Source: Granulicella sp. | GTDB lineage: Bacteria > Acidobacteriota > Terriglobia > Terriglobales > Acidobacteriaceae | DNA length: 64,000 nt | NCBI GenBank assembly: GCA_025408425.1 | Contig: JANXYX010000040.1 | Span: 48,158 to 112,157 of the forward strand | Direction: 5' to 3' | In this document: positions 18,293 through 27,797 of the stretch, one piece after another | How positions within the stretch are numbered: position 1 is the stretch's first letter | Layout of the letters: each line of letters opens with the position of its first letter | Translations under genes and position numbers: made by a program | The notes under the pieces: model-generated | What the model was told of the DNA's origin: nothing | Seen by the model: the letters and a program-made list of their open reading frames with translations, nothing else | Databases searched by the model: none

Positions 18293-20128
18293 CTATGTCT
18301 TTTGGTAAAGCCGATACCGTTCGTCTTTGATCGACGGGTAAGGGCGCATGATCACCTTGCCGGTGCCGGTTTTCAACTCCCAGTCCTCGGACGATCCGAC
18401 ACGTTGAGCCGCAAGCATCTGCTGCTTCGTGATCTTCTCAGCTCCTGGATCAACTGCGAAAAGCGCGACCGGTCCACGCACAAGCGCCACAATACTCGGG
18501 TGTTGTGCATCCAGCGGGACCAACCGCAGCGGCATGTCCAGCGAGAACTCTATCCGATCACCGTTGTTCCAGGTGCGATCCAACTTCGCCCATGTACCAG
18601 GCTGCACATCCACTTGAAAAGGCCGTCCGTTAGCCGTAATCGTCGTTCGCTGCCCGGCCCAGGCTGGCACACGGAGGGAGATAGTAAATCGTTCTGACTT
18701 GCTCATCTTCAGACTCAGCGTGGTCTCCCCAACCTTGGGGTATTCGGTCTGCTGGGTGAGCGAGACGCGCGCTCCTCCCTGCTGCCAGGTCACGCGTGAC
18801 GGCACAAAGAGATTGACGTTGATACCAGCCGCACTTCGCAGATAGGAACTGATGCCATAATCCGCAGTGAGTTGAGGGAAGGTTCCCGAGCAGCAAGGCC
18901 ACTTCTGTTCGTAGTCCACCTTCTTCGCGTCCATATTGTAGTCGGCGTAATAGAAGCTCACGCCATCTGGGCGAATAGGGCGTGCACCCAGAATAGTGTT
19001 GTAGAGTACGGCCTCCATGCTGTCCCCATAGGTACTGTCTCCGGTCACTCGCATCAGATAGCGTGCAATCTTGAAGTGGCCATATGCGCCGCACGGCGTC
19101 TCAAAACTGTTGTGGGATGACTCCAGTGTATTGGCCAGTTCGTCGGTGCCAGGCTTGCGGAAGCTCTCGTCAGGCCCCCATCCACCCGTCGCAAAGCTCT
19201 GCTCGATTACAAACGCAAACCCATTGCGTGCGGCGCGGAGATGCTTCTCACTGCCATCCACCAGGTACGACTGCATCGCCGAACAGAGCGCATTCACATG
19301 ACTATAGGCATGCTGACCTGGAAGGACGTTCTGGTTCTCAGAGAGCGGTCCAAAGTAGGTGTCGTCCTGCAAAAACCGATTGGCTAGTGCGTGATATCGA
19401 GCCCCAGCGCCGCGCTGATAAGCAAGATAAAAGTTCTCCGGCAATGTATACGTCTCATCCCACGTGAACGAGATGTTCTTATGCGGACGTGCCATCATCT
19501 GCTCCCGGTTCAATGCCTTCGCCGGAAGCCATGGCAACACTGCATCCGTGGCCTTGTTCAATACTGCGAGTGCCGTAGGATCGCCTGCAAACTGGTGAGC
19601 ATCAATCAACCCACAGTTAGTCTTGTCAAAGGTGTAGGCGGGAATGCAATAGTCTTGATAAAACTTCGTCGTTACCGTCGGAGCAAATCCGCGCACCAGC
19701 CGCTGGATCTTCGCCTGGGTCGCTTTGTCACCAGTCACCGCATAGGCGCGAGCTAACCCGGAGAGATACTGGCCGAAGCTATGGCCGGGAATGTAACCGG
19801 TCATATTCTTTGGTGGATCAAATTCGCTCGAGGGGGAGTACCAACCGCCCATGTCTTCGCCAGGTGCCGGCTGACCGGCCAATTGTCTAAATGGTTTGAG
19901 CAGGCGATCATCATCCAGGTTGAGAAACAGGGAGTGGTTATGACGAAACTGCTCAAGCATCGGTCCATCCAAAAGCTCTACATCCGCATAATGGAACTCA
20001 AAGAGGCGGGTCGGACGAGGTGCGTTCGTCCCTGTCAGTCCAATTGCATTTGTGCTTTTCATCACTGCAACGCCGGCCGCCAGTGCAGCACCGCTCTTCA
20101 TAAATTCCCGACGCCCCATACGTGTCAT
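18293..20128 (-). CDS. DUF1680 glycoside hydrolase (GH127/GH146-like beta-L-arabinofuranosidase), Tat-exported
   Basis: 611 residues from the ATG at 20126-20128, preceded by GAGGA; an in-frame TTG two codons earlier is less likely. A Tat signal (GRREFMKSGAALAAGVAV) covers residues 4-30. The (alpha/alpha)6-barrel core has FETPCGAYGHFKIARYL near residue 342 and KWPCCSGTFPQL near 410, corresponding to the Glu and Cys residues that bind zinc in GH127. The spacing Glu-x-x-Cys differs from the Glu-x-Cys of characterised enzymes. A C-terminal beta-domain follows (FTISLRVPAW, RGPVALFA). It probably removes L-arabinofuranose from arabinan, extensin or arabinogalactan glycans. It is controlled with its neighbours by the operators at 20202 and 20312. 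Confidence 0.85.
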   Translation of the reverse strand: MTRMGRREFMKSGAALAAGVAVMKSTNAIGLTGTNAPRPTRLFEFHYADVELLDGPMLEQFRHNHSLFLNLDDDRLLKPFRQLAGQPAPGEDMGGWYSPSSEFDPPKNMTGYIPGHSFGQYLSGLARAYAVTGDKATQAKIQRLVRGFAPTVTTKFYQDYCIPAYTFDKTNCGLIDAHQFAGDPTALAVLNKATDAVLPWLPAKALNREQMMARPHKNISFTWDETYTLPENFYLAYQRGAGARYHALANRFLQDDTYFGPLSENQNVLPGQHAYSHVNALCSAMQSYLVDGSEKHLRAARNGFAFVIEQSFATGGWGPDESFRKPGTDELANTLESSHNSFETPCGAYGHFKIARYLMRVTGDSTYGDSMEAVLYNTILGARPIRPDGVSFYYADYNMDAKKVDYEQKWPCCSGTFPQLTADYGISSYLRSAAGINVNLFVPSRVTWQQGGARVSLTQQTEYPKVGETTLSLKMSKSERFTISLRVPAWAGQRTTITANGRPFQVDVQPGTWAKLDRTWNNGDRIEFSLDMPLRLVPLDAQHPSIVALVRGPVALFAVDPGAEKITKQQMLAAQRVGSSEDWELKTGTGKVIMRPYPSIKDERYRLYQKT

Positions 20129-20201
20129 AGTCAATCCTCACAGTTCCAGACTTGAATCGCTTTCCTGCATTTCAATCGAGCCTCGGTTTCGAAGCATCAG
20201 A

Positions 20202-20213
20202 GTAATCGTTTTC
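20202..20213. promoter_or_regulatory. LacI-family-type operator A (downstream of the GH promoter)
   Basis: GTAATCGTTTTC differs from the palindrome GAAAACGTTTTC mainly in one half-site. It lies between the -10 box (20246-20251) and the start codon of the 611-residue GH gene, and so could block elongation or pair with the site at 20312. Confidence 0.5.
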
Positions 20214-20245
20214 TCGCCAGGATTAAGCTTTCAGAAAGCACGCAA

Positions 20246-20275
20246 AGCATAGCACTGTGCCCGTAGAACGGTAAA
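20246..20275 (-). promoter_or_regulatory. Sigma-70-type promoter of the GH127/146-like gene
   Basis: On the minus strand TTTACC (20270-20275) and TATGCT (20246-20251) are separated by 18 bases. Operator-like sites flank the promoter on both sides (20202-20213 and 20312-20323). Confidence 0.5.
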
Positions 20276-20311
20276 GTGGAAGGGCACCCCACATGCCTGG
20301 AGCAAATCTAT

Positions 20312-20323
20312 GTAAACGTTCTC
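20312..20323. promoter_or_regulatory. LacI-family-type operator B (upstream of the GH promoter)
   Basis: GTAAACGTTCTC, a near-palindrome centred on ACGT of the same type as the sites at 25210, 25295 and 27649. It lies upstream of the -35 box of the GH gene and downstream of the TPR gene stop. Confidence 0.6.
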
Positions 20324-20352
20324 CCCGCTACCACCTGTAGCAGCCTTACCAC

Positions 20353-21825
20353 TCACGGGACTGTACTCTCCTCCTGCAAAACGTACTTCGTTACCGCAAC
20401 GTTATTGTGACTCTTTGCTAACTGCAGACGCCGCACCAAGTCCTCAGTCTGCGCCGGATTCTTCAATCTGCGCTGAGCCAGAAGTGCCTGATAGATTGCA
20501 ACCTCATCATAAGGATCGTGCTTTAAAGCCTCATTAGCCTCGTCAACCACCGCTTGCAACTCGCCGTGGCGCATCAGGAGTACACACAGAAGATCTCTCG
20601 CCGGCTGGTACGAAGGCTCTAGCAAAAGCGCTCGCCTCGCAGCACCAATTGCCGTTTCGATTCTTTGGGAATCTCCACTTTCACCCTCCGACAAAGCCTC
20701 TGCATACAGGTACTGCAGCAACGGATCATTTGGATCCTCTTTGCTCTTTCGTTCAAAGAGCTTCAAGGTTGCCGTCATGTCATGCTTCTGGCTGAATAGC
20801 ACACCCATTGCATCTTCAGCGAACGATAACTTTGGATCACGCTGGTGCGCCTCCTCAAAGTCTGCCAGCGCCTCATCCAGTTTTGCAACCTGCACTTCAA
20901 GCACTCCACGCGCAACGTATAACCTGGCATCCCCGGGCACTTCGCGCAGACCTATGTTGATGAAATCGAGTCCAATTTGATACGAGCCATGATTGAATGA
21001 CATCTCGGCAAAGTACAAGTAGTTTTCAACTCTCTTCGGCGCGGCTTGCATTGCCTGTCGCAACCACGCAATCGCTTGGGGTGTATCGTTCTTCGCTTCA
21101 GCGATCTGTGCCGCAAGCAGCAATGCGGTGTCTTCTTTCGAATCAGCATTGAGCAACGGCTTCAGTGTGTCCATGGCAGCCGAATCCAGTTTTGCCTGCA
21201 TCTGGGCGCGAGCAAGCGCAATCCGAATCGGTACGTCTTCCCCCGCCGAAAGCGCCTGCTTCAGGATTTCGATCGCCTCGGAAAAGCGCTCCAACACCAA
21301 GAGACAACCGCCGTATTTTCTGAGCGCTGACCGGCTATGCTCTACCGCTGAGATCCCTTGCCCGTAATTCTGAACAGCCCCGGAACAATTCCCTGATCGC
21401 GCCTGTAGATCACCAAGCATTGCATGCGTCGTAGCATCTTGTGGCCGAAGCAGCAGCAATTGGTTCAACAGATCCTCTGCTTCTGGAAGGTGGCGCATAT
21501 AAGCAATCTCCGCGGCGCTCTCCAGAGCAGGAATTGACTTTGGGCATATCTTCGCCGCCGCACGAAACGACTTATAGGCTGCATCAATGCGTCCCTCACC
21601 GCGCAAAGCCAGGCCAAGCATAGTGTGAACCGGGCAATCGGTTGGATGAGAGATCAGGTAGGATCGAGCCTCCGTCTCAGCTTCAGTAAATTGCCGCGCC
21701 GCCAGATGAGAATAAATGCTCTGCTTGTCAGGAGTCTGTCCGGCGGATTCGTTCGGTAGAACGAACGAGACCCATAGCAGCGACCCGGCAATTAGACAAC
21801 GTAGCAATCTCAGAGAAAAGGTCAT
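20353..21825 (-). CDS. Secreted tetratricopeptide-repeat protein
   Basis: 490 residues from the ATG at 21823-21825; a GTG 11 codons earlier lies inside a hairpin. The N-terminus is a signal peptide (LLRCLIAGSLLWVSFVLP). The rest consists of about ten TPR units, for example ALESAAEIAYMRHLPEAEDLLNQLLLLRP and LAQRRLKNPAQTEDLVRRL. TPR proteins act as scaffolds, and genes of this type often follow Oar/SusC-like receptors in Acidobacteriota, which is an observation from familiarity rather than a proof of role. It lies 78 nt downstream of the TonB receptor, on the same strand, behind a strong hairpin. Confidence 0.8.
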   Translation of the reverse strand: MTFSLRLLRCLIAGSLLWVSFVLPNESAGQTPDKQSIYSHLAARQFTEAETEARSYLISHPTDCPVHTMLGLALRGEGRIDAAYKSFRAAAKICPKSIPALESAAEIAYMRHLPEAEDLLNQLLLLRPQDATTHAMLGDLQARSGNCSGAVQNYGQGISAVEHSRSALRKYGGCLLVLERFSEAIEILKQALSAGEDVPIRIALARAQMQAKLDSAAMDTLKPLLNADSKEDTALLLAAQIAEAKNDTPQAIAWLRQAMQAAPKRVENYLYFAEMSFNHGSYQIGLDFINIGLREVPGDARLYVARGVLEVQVAKLDEALADFEEAHQRDPKLSFAEDAMGVLFSQKHDMTATLKLFERKSKEDPNDPLLQYLYAEALSEGESGDSQRIETAIGAARRALLLEPSYQPARDLLCVLLMRHGELQAVVDEANEALKHDPYDEVAIYQALLAQRRLKNPAQTEDLVRRLQLAKSHNNVAVTKYVLQEESTVP

Positions 21826-21835
21826 GATAACCAGA

Positions 21836-21872
21836 ATAGCCTGCGACCGGTTCAGCACCGGTCGCAGGCTAT
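21836..21872 (-). terminator. Perfect 16-bp intercistronic hairpin between TonB receptor and TPR gene
   Basis: Left arm 21836-21851 and right arm 21857-21872 are perfectly complementary, with a 5-base loop. No long T run follows on either strand. On the minus strand the hairpin follows the receptor stop by about 31 nt and ends 11 nt before the TPR start codon. It may protect the receptor mRNA or attenuate or hide the TPR ribosome binding site. Confidence 0.65.
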
Positions 21873-21903
21873 AGTCAATTTACTGCTAATTGCTAACTAC
21901 TGG

Positions 21904-24900
21904 TTAGAAGGTGAGATTGCCACCCAGTTGGAAGTAGCGCGGCGCTCCCTGTCCCGTGGACTTACCGAAATTTCCATTGGAAATATCCGTCACGGCACCG
22001 GTGAGGTTAGGATGATTCAGAACATTGAAGAACTCGAACCGCACCTGAAATTGTACTGATTCGGCTATTCTGGTGTTCTTCAGCAACGACACATCCGATT
22101 GTTGAAAGCCGAGATTACGGAATGAATTGAACTTTTCGTTTCCGTCTGTTCCCGGAGTGGGTTTAGTGAAGTTTGCCAAAGTAACTGTACCGCCATGTAG
22201 ATAGTCCTGACGATTATGACTCTGTGTGTAGCTAGCGACATCGGGGAAGTCCATGTTGTCACCGTCGGCGTTGTAGTCACCTCCGCCGGCAAAAGATGCA
22301 CTGGTATAGACATTGAACGGAGTGCCACTCTGCAAAATGGTTGTTCCGCTCACGGTCCAGCCGCTGGCTACACGGCCTACTAGGCCCTTTGCACCGTTAT
22401 AGTCCGGCACCTGATAGTTCCACACCAGCGATACACGATTTGGAGCGTCCCAGTTAGATGCCCCCATCCATTTCGATGGATTGGTATAGGTAGGGAGCAC
22501 CTGCGTGTCGTCCTTGGAGGCAGAGTGCGTGTACGACACGTTGAAGAAGGCACGACTGAACCGACCACGCAGCGAAGCAATAAACGCGTTGTAACCGGAT
22601 TGCCGATCATTCTGCGTATAACTTACCCTTCCGAAGCTGGGGTTCAGCCGAGCAGCAACGGTGCGGCCGGGGGTGAGGAGGTCCCCTTCCTGACTGTTGA
22701 TGTCCTGACCGTAACTAACGCTGTAAACCTGACCGCCACCTGAAAGCAACTTCCGCGACTGCGAGCCGGAGTATGCAACGCTGCCAACCATCGATCGACC
22801 TAATCCACGCTCAACTTGTCCCGAATATGTATAGGTCACCGGAGTTTGGAGGTTGGGGTCGATGGCACCGATATTGACCACAAGACCTGTTAAGCCGCCC
22901 TGAGCGTTCAACGGCCGCGCAGGAAGCACTGGAGCTGGGAAGCCAAAGGGTTTTTCATTCGAAGTCCCTAGTCCAAATACAGGTGCAGGACCCTGGGTAG
23001 AGAAGAACGTCGGGAATATGTTGCCCGGCGGGTTTCCACGGTACTCCTCTTGCAGGTTGGCAAGCGTGGGCCAGTTGTGGAAGAACCCGGCGCCGCCCTT
23101 GATCACCCACTTATCCGATCCGCCTGGAGCCCATGAAAGACCGGCACGTGGGCTCATTACATCGGTGATCGAGCGATTCAACGCATGATGATGGGGGACC
23201 ACTGAAGCCTGAGCAATTTGCTGCTGAAGCGTTGGTCCGCTGCCTAAGAAGAAATTACCGAACTGGGTATTTGCACTGCGCGAATAGGGATTGCCATAAT
23301 CATCCCACCGCAAACCGTAATTCATGGTAAGCGTTCGAGTAGCTTTCCAGTTGTCTTCAATGAAGGCCCCATGCGTGATTCCGGCAGCGTTCCAGTCATA
23401 TTGCGTTCTCTGGCCACTAACCGGATTGTAGGAGAGATTGCCTTCCGTATATACACTGTCTTTCGCGAGATCGAGCAAGCTGTTGAAGGTAAATGTTGGC
23501 TGATCATAGGGACCGTTAAAGACTTCCACGTCATCTGCGAACAGACCTTCATAGCCCAGGCGTATGTCGTGTGATCCAAACGTATGCGTCAGTACGTCGC
23601 GCCAGTGATAGTTGTGCTGGATGAAGTCTCCCGTTGCAAAGCCTGCACCGAAGCCTTGCCCCAACCCAGTGACATTGACCACCGGAATTTTAAAGAGACC
23701 TGTAGCAGGCTGGATGCCCTCCACCTTCATGGTCGCAAATCCCGCCTCGTTCAACGTTCGTGGGCTAAACGTGTGGTTCTCGTTTATTTGTACTGCATAC
23801 TCAGAAAATGTATTGGTTGTAGCGAAATCAACGCGTGGGTTAGGAGAGTTTGAAGTGAGCGTTGTGCGATATAAAGTTCCGTAGATGCGATCTTTACTGA
23901 AGTTCTTATCCAGACGCAGACTGTACTGGTTGCCATTACGGTAGCCTACATCGGAATAGTTACCACTATCTAGAACCGGCGTCGTGCAGGGTAGAAACGC
24001 GGTCGAAGCTGTACCGCAAGCGTAAGTACTACTCGTTGAAGGATAGACCGTCGCCGCAGTCTTACTAATCTGCACATTCGAAACCTTGCTCACTTGATAA
24101 GTCGACAACAAACTTGTACCGATCGTGTTTGGAAATGCCGTCTTCGCAAAAGCCGTAAATGCCGGATCCTCAAAAGTGATGCTGCCCCCGGTTGCGGTTG
24201 AGGCCCTCAGAGGCTCCATGGAGAAAAAAGAAACCATCCTTATGTGGAATGATCGGGCCACCAAAGGTGGCGGACATATTATTGCTGTGGAATGGCTTGT
24301 ACGTGTGGGTGAACTCCGTGCCTGCGAAAAATCCTTGATAATTAAAGTAATCGCTGACACTGCCATGATATCTACTACCACCCGATCTCGTCGTCATCGT
24401 CATTTGAATCGAGCTGGCGCGGCCATAATCGGAATTGTAGGTATTTGTCTGGATCGTCGCTTCCTGGATTGACTCCGGATTTGGAGTCAAATTGAGGACG
24501 CCTGGGCGAATTGAACTCGTGACGTCGAGCCCATCGACAACGTACATGTTGCCAACGGCGCCCTGACCATTCGCGCTGGCATCCACCTGAGTCTCCGTCG
24601 AAAAGTTATCGCGGCCGGAACCCGGGCTTCCGTTGCTTGTGACTCCGGTGCCAGTGACCCCCGGCGCCAGCGTCACGAGTGAAATCATACTGCGACCTGC
24701 AAGCGGCAAAGAAGAAAGCGTCTGCGTGTCAAGCGTCTCCTGCAGCCGAGTGTCGGACGTGTCGAGCATTGCTGCTTGCGTTGACACGCTGACCGTCTCA
24801 GTCGTACTGCCGACCTCAAGTACCGCAGGAATATTTAGCGTCTGATTGGTCTGCAAGACAAAAGAAAGTTTTGATGCCTTAAATCCGGTCATGCCGATCG

Positions 24901-25141
24901 AGAGCTCATAGTTGCCGGGACGAAGGCTTACAAATTGATAGACTCCATCGGTCGCTGATGTGGCAGTACGCTGCTCCCCCGTCGCCGTGCTTTGCAGCTT
25001 GAGCGACGCACCAGGTACAACCGCTCCACTTGAATCGGTGACAATTCCTGATACAGCACCGCTAAACTGTGCCTGGGCCCCTCGGGCCAGACATAAAGTT
25101 AGAGCGAGCAGTAACGCTAAATGCATTCTCCAAAATTTCAT
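21904..25141 (-). pseudogene. Oar/SusC-like TonB-dependent receptor, frameshifted in a homopolymer
   Basis: The intact product would be about 1078 residues. The start ATG at 25139-25141 has GGAG upstream and encodes a signal peptide ending ARGAQAQ. A carboxypeptidase-regulatory-like/CnaB domain follows (FSGAVSGIVTDSSGAVVPGA), then a TonB plug (LSSLPLAGRSMISLVTLAPGV, DGLDVTSS). The reading frame changes at an A6 run on the plus strand (24224-24229): the first frame reads DGFFFLHGASEG and dies at 24170, while the second resumes as FSMEPLRASTATG and continues to the stop at 21904. The barrel ends in LGGNLTF, with a C-terminal Phe. The total length is 3n+1, consistent with one extra base. The receptor likely imports or binds arabino-oligosaccharides. 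It could be truly inactive, phase-variable or a sequencing error. Confidence 0.85.
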
Positions 25142-25209
25142 CGATTTGCTCTCCAAAATGTAATCAAGTCTTCGCAACCGCTGCTCCAAAAAGTCGTCGC
25201 ACGGCGCAT

Positions 25210-25221
25210 GAAAACGTTTTC
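25210..25221. promoter_or_regulatory. LacI-family-type operator C (perfect palindrome)
   Basis: GAAAACGTTTTC is a perfect 12-base palindrome, 69 nt upstream of the receptor start codon and downstream of its predicted promoter at 25336-25365. Confidence 0.75.
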
Positions 25222-25294
25222 TTCAACTAAAGAACACTCTGCAATTTAGCGAGCCAGAAATGTTCTCTGCAGCAAAGAAAGGCTGCATGAAGCT

Positions 25295-25306
25295 GGAAAC
25301 GTTTAC
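25295..25306. promoter_or_regulatory. LacI-family-type operator D
   Basis: GGAAACGTTTAC, the second site in the TonB-receptor leader, 85 bp from site C (about eight helical turns). This spacing would suit a DNA loop. Confidence 0.7.
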
Positions 25307-25335
25307 TGAGTCTAATTGTCTTTGATACGAAGCGT

Positions 25336-25365
25336 AAGTTAGTCGCACGAGATTGCGCTTGTCAA
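25336..25365 (-). promoter_or_regulatory. Sigma-70-type promoter of the TonB receptor gene
   Basis: On the minus strand a consensus -35 TTGACA (25360-25365) and TAACTT (25336-25341) are separated by 18 bases. Both operators lie downstream of it, between promoter and start codon. Confidence 0.5.
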
Positions 25366-25453
25366 GAAAAATAATTTCGCCACAAAACTTGTGAGAGAAT
25401 CCATGGTTTGCAGGGGGACCCGCTCAGGAATTGACGAAGGCCGAAGCTGAAGC

Positions 25454-25489
25454 CACGGCTGAGATCTGGTTAAACAGCTCTCAGCCGTG
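25454..25489 (-). terminator. Terminator-like hairpin after the GH127 gene
   Basis: CACGGCTGAGA (25454-25464) and TCTCAGCCGTG (25479-25489) form a perfect 11-bp stem with a 14-base loop. It starts 12 nt after the GH127 stop and separates it from the receptor promoter region. There is no T run, so termination efficiency is uncertain. Confidence 0.55.
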
Positions 25490-25501
25490 TTGGCAAATCA
25501 C

Positions 25502-27592
25502 CTATGCTTGCTTGTACGGAATCCACACCTGCATCGAGGCAGGATCACGATTCGCCCAGGCATAATACGGAATCAGCCGCACCGTCGTTGGACTCGCCGG
25601 TGCCTCCGGTGTCGAAGCGGGGAAATAAAGCCCCGTGTCGGTAGCCGATTTACTGATCGTCCCCGGATGACTCAGCACCATCACACCGTCAAGCAGAGTC
25701 GGTTCAAAGTGCGCCGTGGTCACGCCGTCAGTCAGCACCGTATATCCCGCAAGGTTCATCCCTGAGCTATGATCCGGCTGGTCTAGATGCTCCATGCAAA
25801 ACACAATCGGTCCACGCTGGAACGCAACTCTTCCACGATCCTCCGTCACTGCAGGGTTCGCCTTGAGCAGATGCGTAGTCATGTCGAACTGCATATCAAT
25901 CGTGTCATCCGCAGACCAGCGCCTGCGAATCGCCAGATACTGGCCCGGCTTTGCCCCCGCAAACTCCTTGCCATTCACCTTGACGGTGTTCTTCGTAGAC
26001 CAACCCGGGATTCTGACGTACATCACAAACTCACTCGGCGTCGCCGGGCTCACCTTGATCTTGACTTCACCGCTCCACGGATAGTTCGTCTTCTGTTCAA
26101 CCTTCAATCCCGTGCCATCATGCAGGTTCCAGTTCATCTCTGAGTTGTCATACAGATGGACATAAACTCCATCGCTACTCGTGCTGTAGAAGTACCCCGA
26201 CAGCGATGCAAACGTCCGCTCCAGGTTCGGCGGACAGCACGTCGTGTCGTACCACGCATTGCGGATCTTCCCATCCACCAGATGCCGGTCCCTTGATTCT
26301 CCAGCCGGGTCAAACGCCAGAGGATTACGGTAGCAGTATGTTTTGCCATCAAGCGACATACCCGAATTGATCCCGTTATAAAGGGCTCGTTCGATCACGT
26401 CCGTAAACTTCGCCTCGCCCGAAGCCGCAAGCATCCGCCAGTTCCACATCATGTTGCCGATCGCCGCGCAACTCTCGCCATACGCCTGCGCATTCGGCAA
26501 CTCGTACGCATCGCCAAACGCCTCACCCGCAGCACGAGCCCCCACGCCGCCATTCACATAAAGCTGATGCGCCGTAAGGTCGTCCCACAATGCATTCAGC
26601 GTCTTCCAGTAGCTCGCGTCGCCAGTCTCCAGGTAGTAGTCCGTAGCGCCGCAGCACGCATACATTGCGCGGACCGCATGCCCCTCCAGCTTTGTACGCG
26701 AGGTAAACGGCATTCCGCAGTACATATAAACAATCTGCTGCGGCTTCAGCGGAACCCGAGCATCCCCATGCAAAATGTACCCTGCCAAATCGATATACTT
26801 CCGCTCGCCGGTAGTACGGCTTAGTTCAACCAGCGCCATCTCGATCTCAGGATGCCCCGAGACGATCGCCTTCTGGTTTGCTCCAGGCCCATAATTCGGG
26901 ATCAGAAAGTCATCCACAAATCGAATGCCCGCATCCAGCAAAGTCCGATCGCCCGTCGCCCGGTAGTATGCAATCGCTCCCTGCAGCATATGGCCGATGT
27001 TGTACAACTCATGTCCAGTGGTCTGCGTGTCGTACTGCATCCGCAGCGTCTTTTTATCGCCGTTGTAATAGGTATTCAGATACCCGGACGGCTCCTGGAT
27101 CGCCACCACATCGCGGATCATTGCATCCGTAGACTTCCGCAGCTCCGGCTGATCCCCCACCTGTAGCTGAAACCCAACCGCCTCCGTCCACTTGTAAATA
27201 TCGGAGTCCGAATACACAGGCCCCTTCTGCGGCTCGGATGACTTTCCAGCCAGACGCTTGAAGTTGTCCATCCGGCCGTGATTAATCAGGTCATCGTGCA
27301 TGCTGGGAATGCTCGAAGCGACATTCGTCTTGCGGCGCTGCGACCAGAATCCATCCTGAATCACAACCGCCCTCACCGGCACGGTCTTCAACTTCGCATA
27401 CGGAGAGTGCGACAGGTCGATCACACCGGCGTCCCTCCAGTTTGTCGTTGGAGTGGTCTCCGCTCGCTGAGCTGTCCCAAACATCGAAACCAAACCCATA
27501 CTCTTCGCGCTTGCATACACACTTGCAGCAGGCAGCATTGAGGCGGTAGCGGTGATAAATCTACGTCGAGAGAACCTGTCCTTCACAATCAT
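25502..27592 (-). CDS. GH127 beta-L-arabinofuranosidase (DUF1680), Tat-exported
   Basis: 696 residues from the ATG at 27590-27592, which has a GGAGGAAAG ribosome binding site. The frame is open further upstream, but a promoter and an operator lie there, so that extension is rejected. The Tat signal is DRFSRRRFITATASM. Core motifs are MYACCGATDYY, the zinc-ligand pair in AQAYGESCAAIGNMMWNWRM and the cysteine pair in YDTTCCPPNLERTFASL, matching the Glu-x-Cys...Cys-Cys site of characterised GH127 enzymes. It is expected to release beta-L-arabinofuranose from hydroxyproline-linked or pectic arabinans in the periplasm. It is the first gene of the arabinoside locus, regulated through the site at 27649. 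Confidence 0.92.
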   Translation of the reverse strand: MIVKDRFSRRRFITATASMLPAASVYASAKSMGLVSMFGTAQRAETTPTTNWRDAGVIDLSHSPYAKLKTVPVRAVVIQDGFWSQRRKTNVASSIPSMHDDLINHGRMDNFKRLAGKSSEPQKGPVYSDSDIYKWTEAVGFQLQVGDQPELRKSTDAMIRDVVAIQEPSGYLNTYYNGDKKTLRMQYDTQTTGHELYNIGHMLQGAIAYYRATGDRTLLDAGIRFVDDFLIPNYGPGANQKAIVSGHPEIEMALVELSRTTGERKYIDLAGYILHGDARVPLKPQQIVYMYCGMPFTSRTKLEGHAVRAMYACCGATDYYLETGDASYWKTLNALWDDLTAHQLYVNGGVGARAAGEAFGDAYELPNAQAYGESCAAIGNMMWNWRMLAASGEAKFTDVIERALYNGINSGMSLDGKTYCYRNPLAFDPAGESRDRHLVDGKIRNAWYDTTCCPPNLERTFASLSGYFYSTSSDGVYVHLYDNSEMNWNLHDGTGLKVEQKTNYPWSGEVKIKVSPATPSEFVMYVRIPGWSTKNTVKVNGKEFAGAKPGQYLAIRRRWSADDTIDMQFDMTTHLLKANPAVTEDRGRVAFQRGPIVFCMEHLDQPDHSSGMNLAGYTVLTDGVTTAHFEPTLLDGVMVLSHPGTISKSATDTGLYFPASTPEAPASPTTVRLIPYYAWANRDPASMQVWIPYKQA

Positions 27593-27619
27593 CTTTCCTC
27601 CGGAAATCATGGCTACTAT

Positions 27620-27648
27620 TTCTATTCCCAGATGCAGCGACCAGTCAA
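27620..27648 (-). promoter_or_regulatory. Sigma-70-type promoter of the GH127 gene
   Basis: On the minus strand TTGACT (27643-27648) and ATAGAA (27620-27625) are 17 bases apart. The -35 box directly abuts the operator at 27649-27660. Confidence 0.55.
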
Positions 27649-27660
27649 GAGAACGTTTTC
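27649..27660. promoter_or_regulatory. LacI-family-type operator E
   Basis: GAGAACGTTTTC, nearly identical to the perfect palindrome at 25210. It is adjacent to the -35 box of GH127 and 57 nt from its start codon. Confidence 0.7.
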
Positions 27661-27797
27661 TCAGCAGGCCGGGCAAGGGAGACATGGCCCCGCAAAGACG
27701 CGGCTAAGAGAAAACAACAGCAAAAACACGCCCCACTTGACAACATGCGCTTTCATACATGACGTGTCACCCCTCATCCCATGCGAAGCATACCAAG

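Noticed and set aside
27593..27685. N-terminal extension of GH127 by 31 codons
   Set aside because: The region holds the promoter and operator; the ATG at 27592 has a strong ribosome binding site and is followed by a Tat signal.
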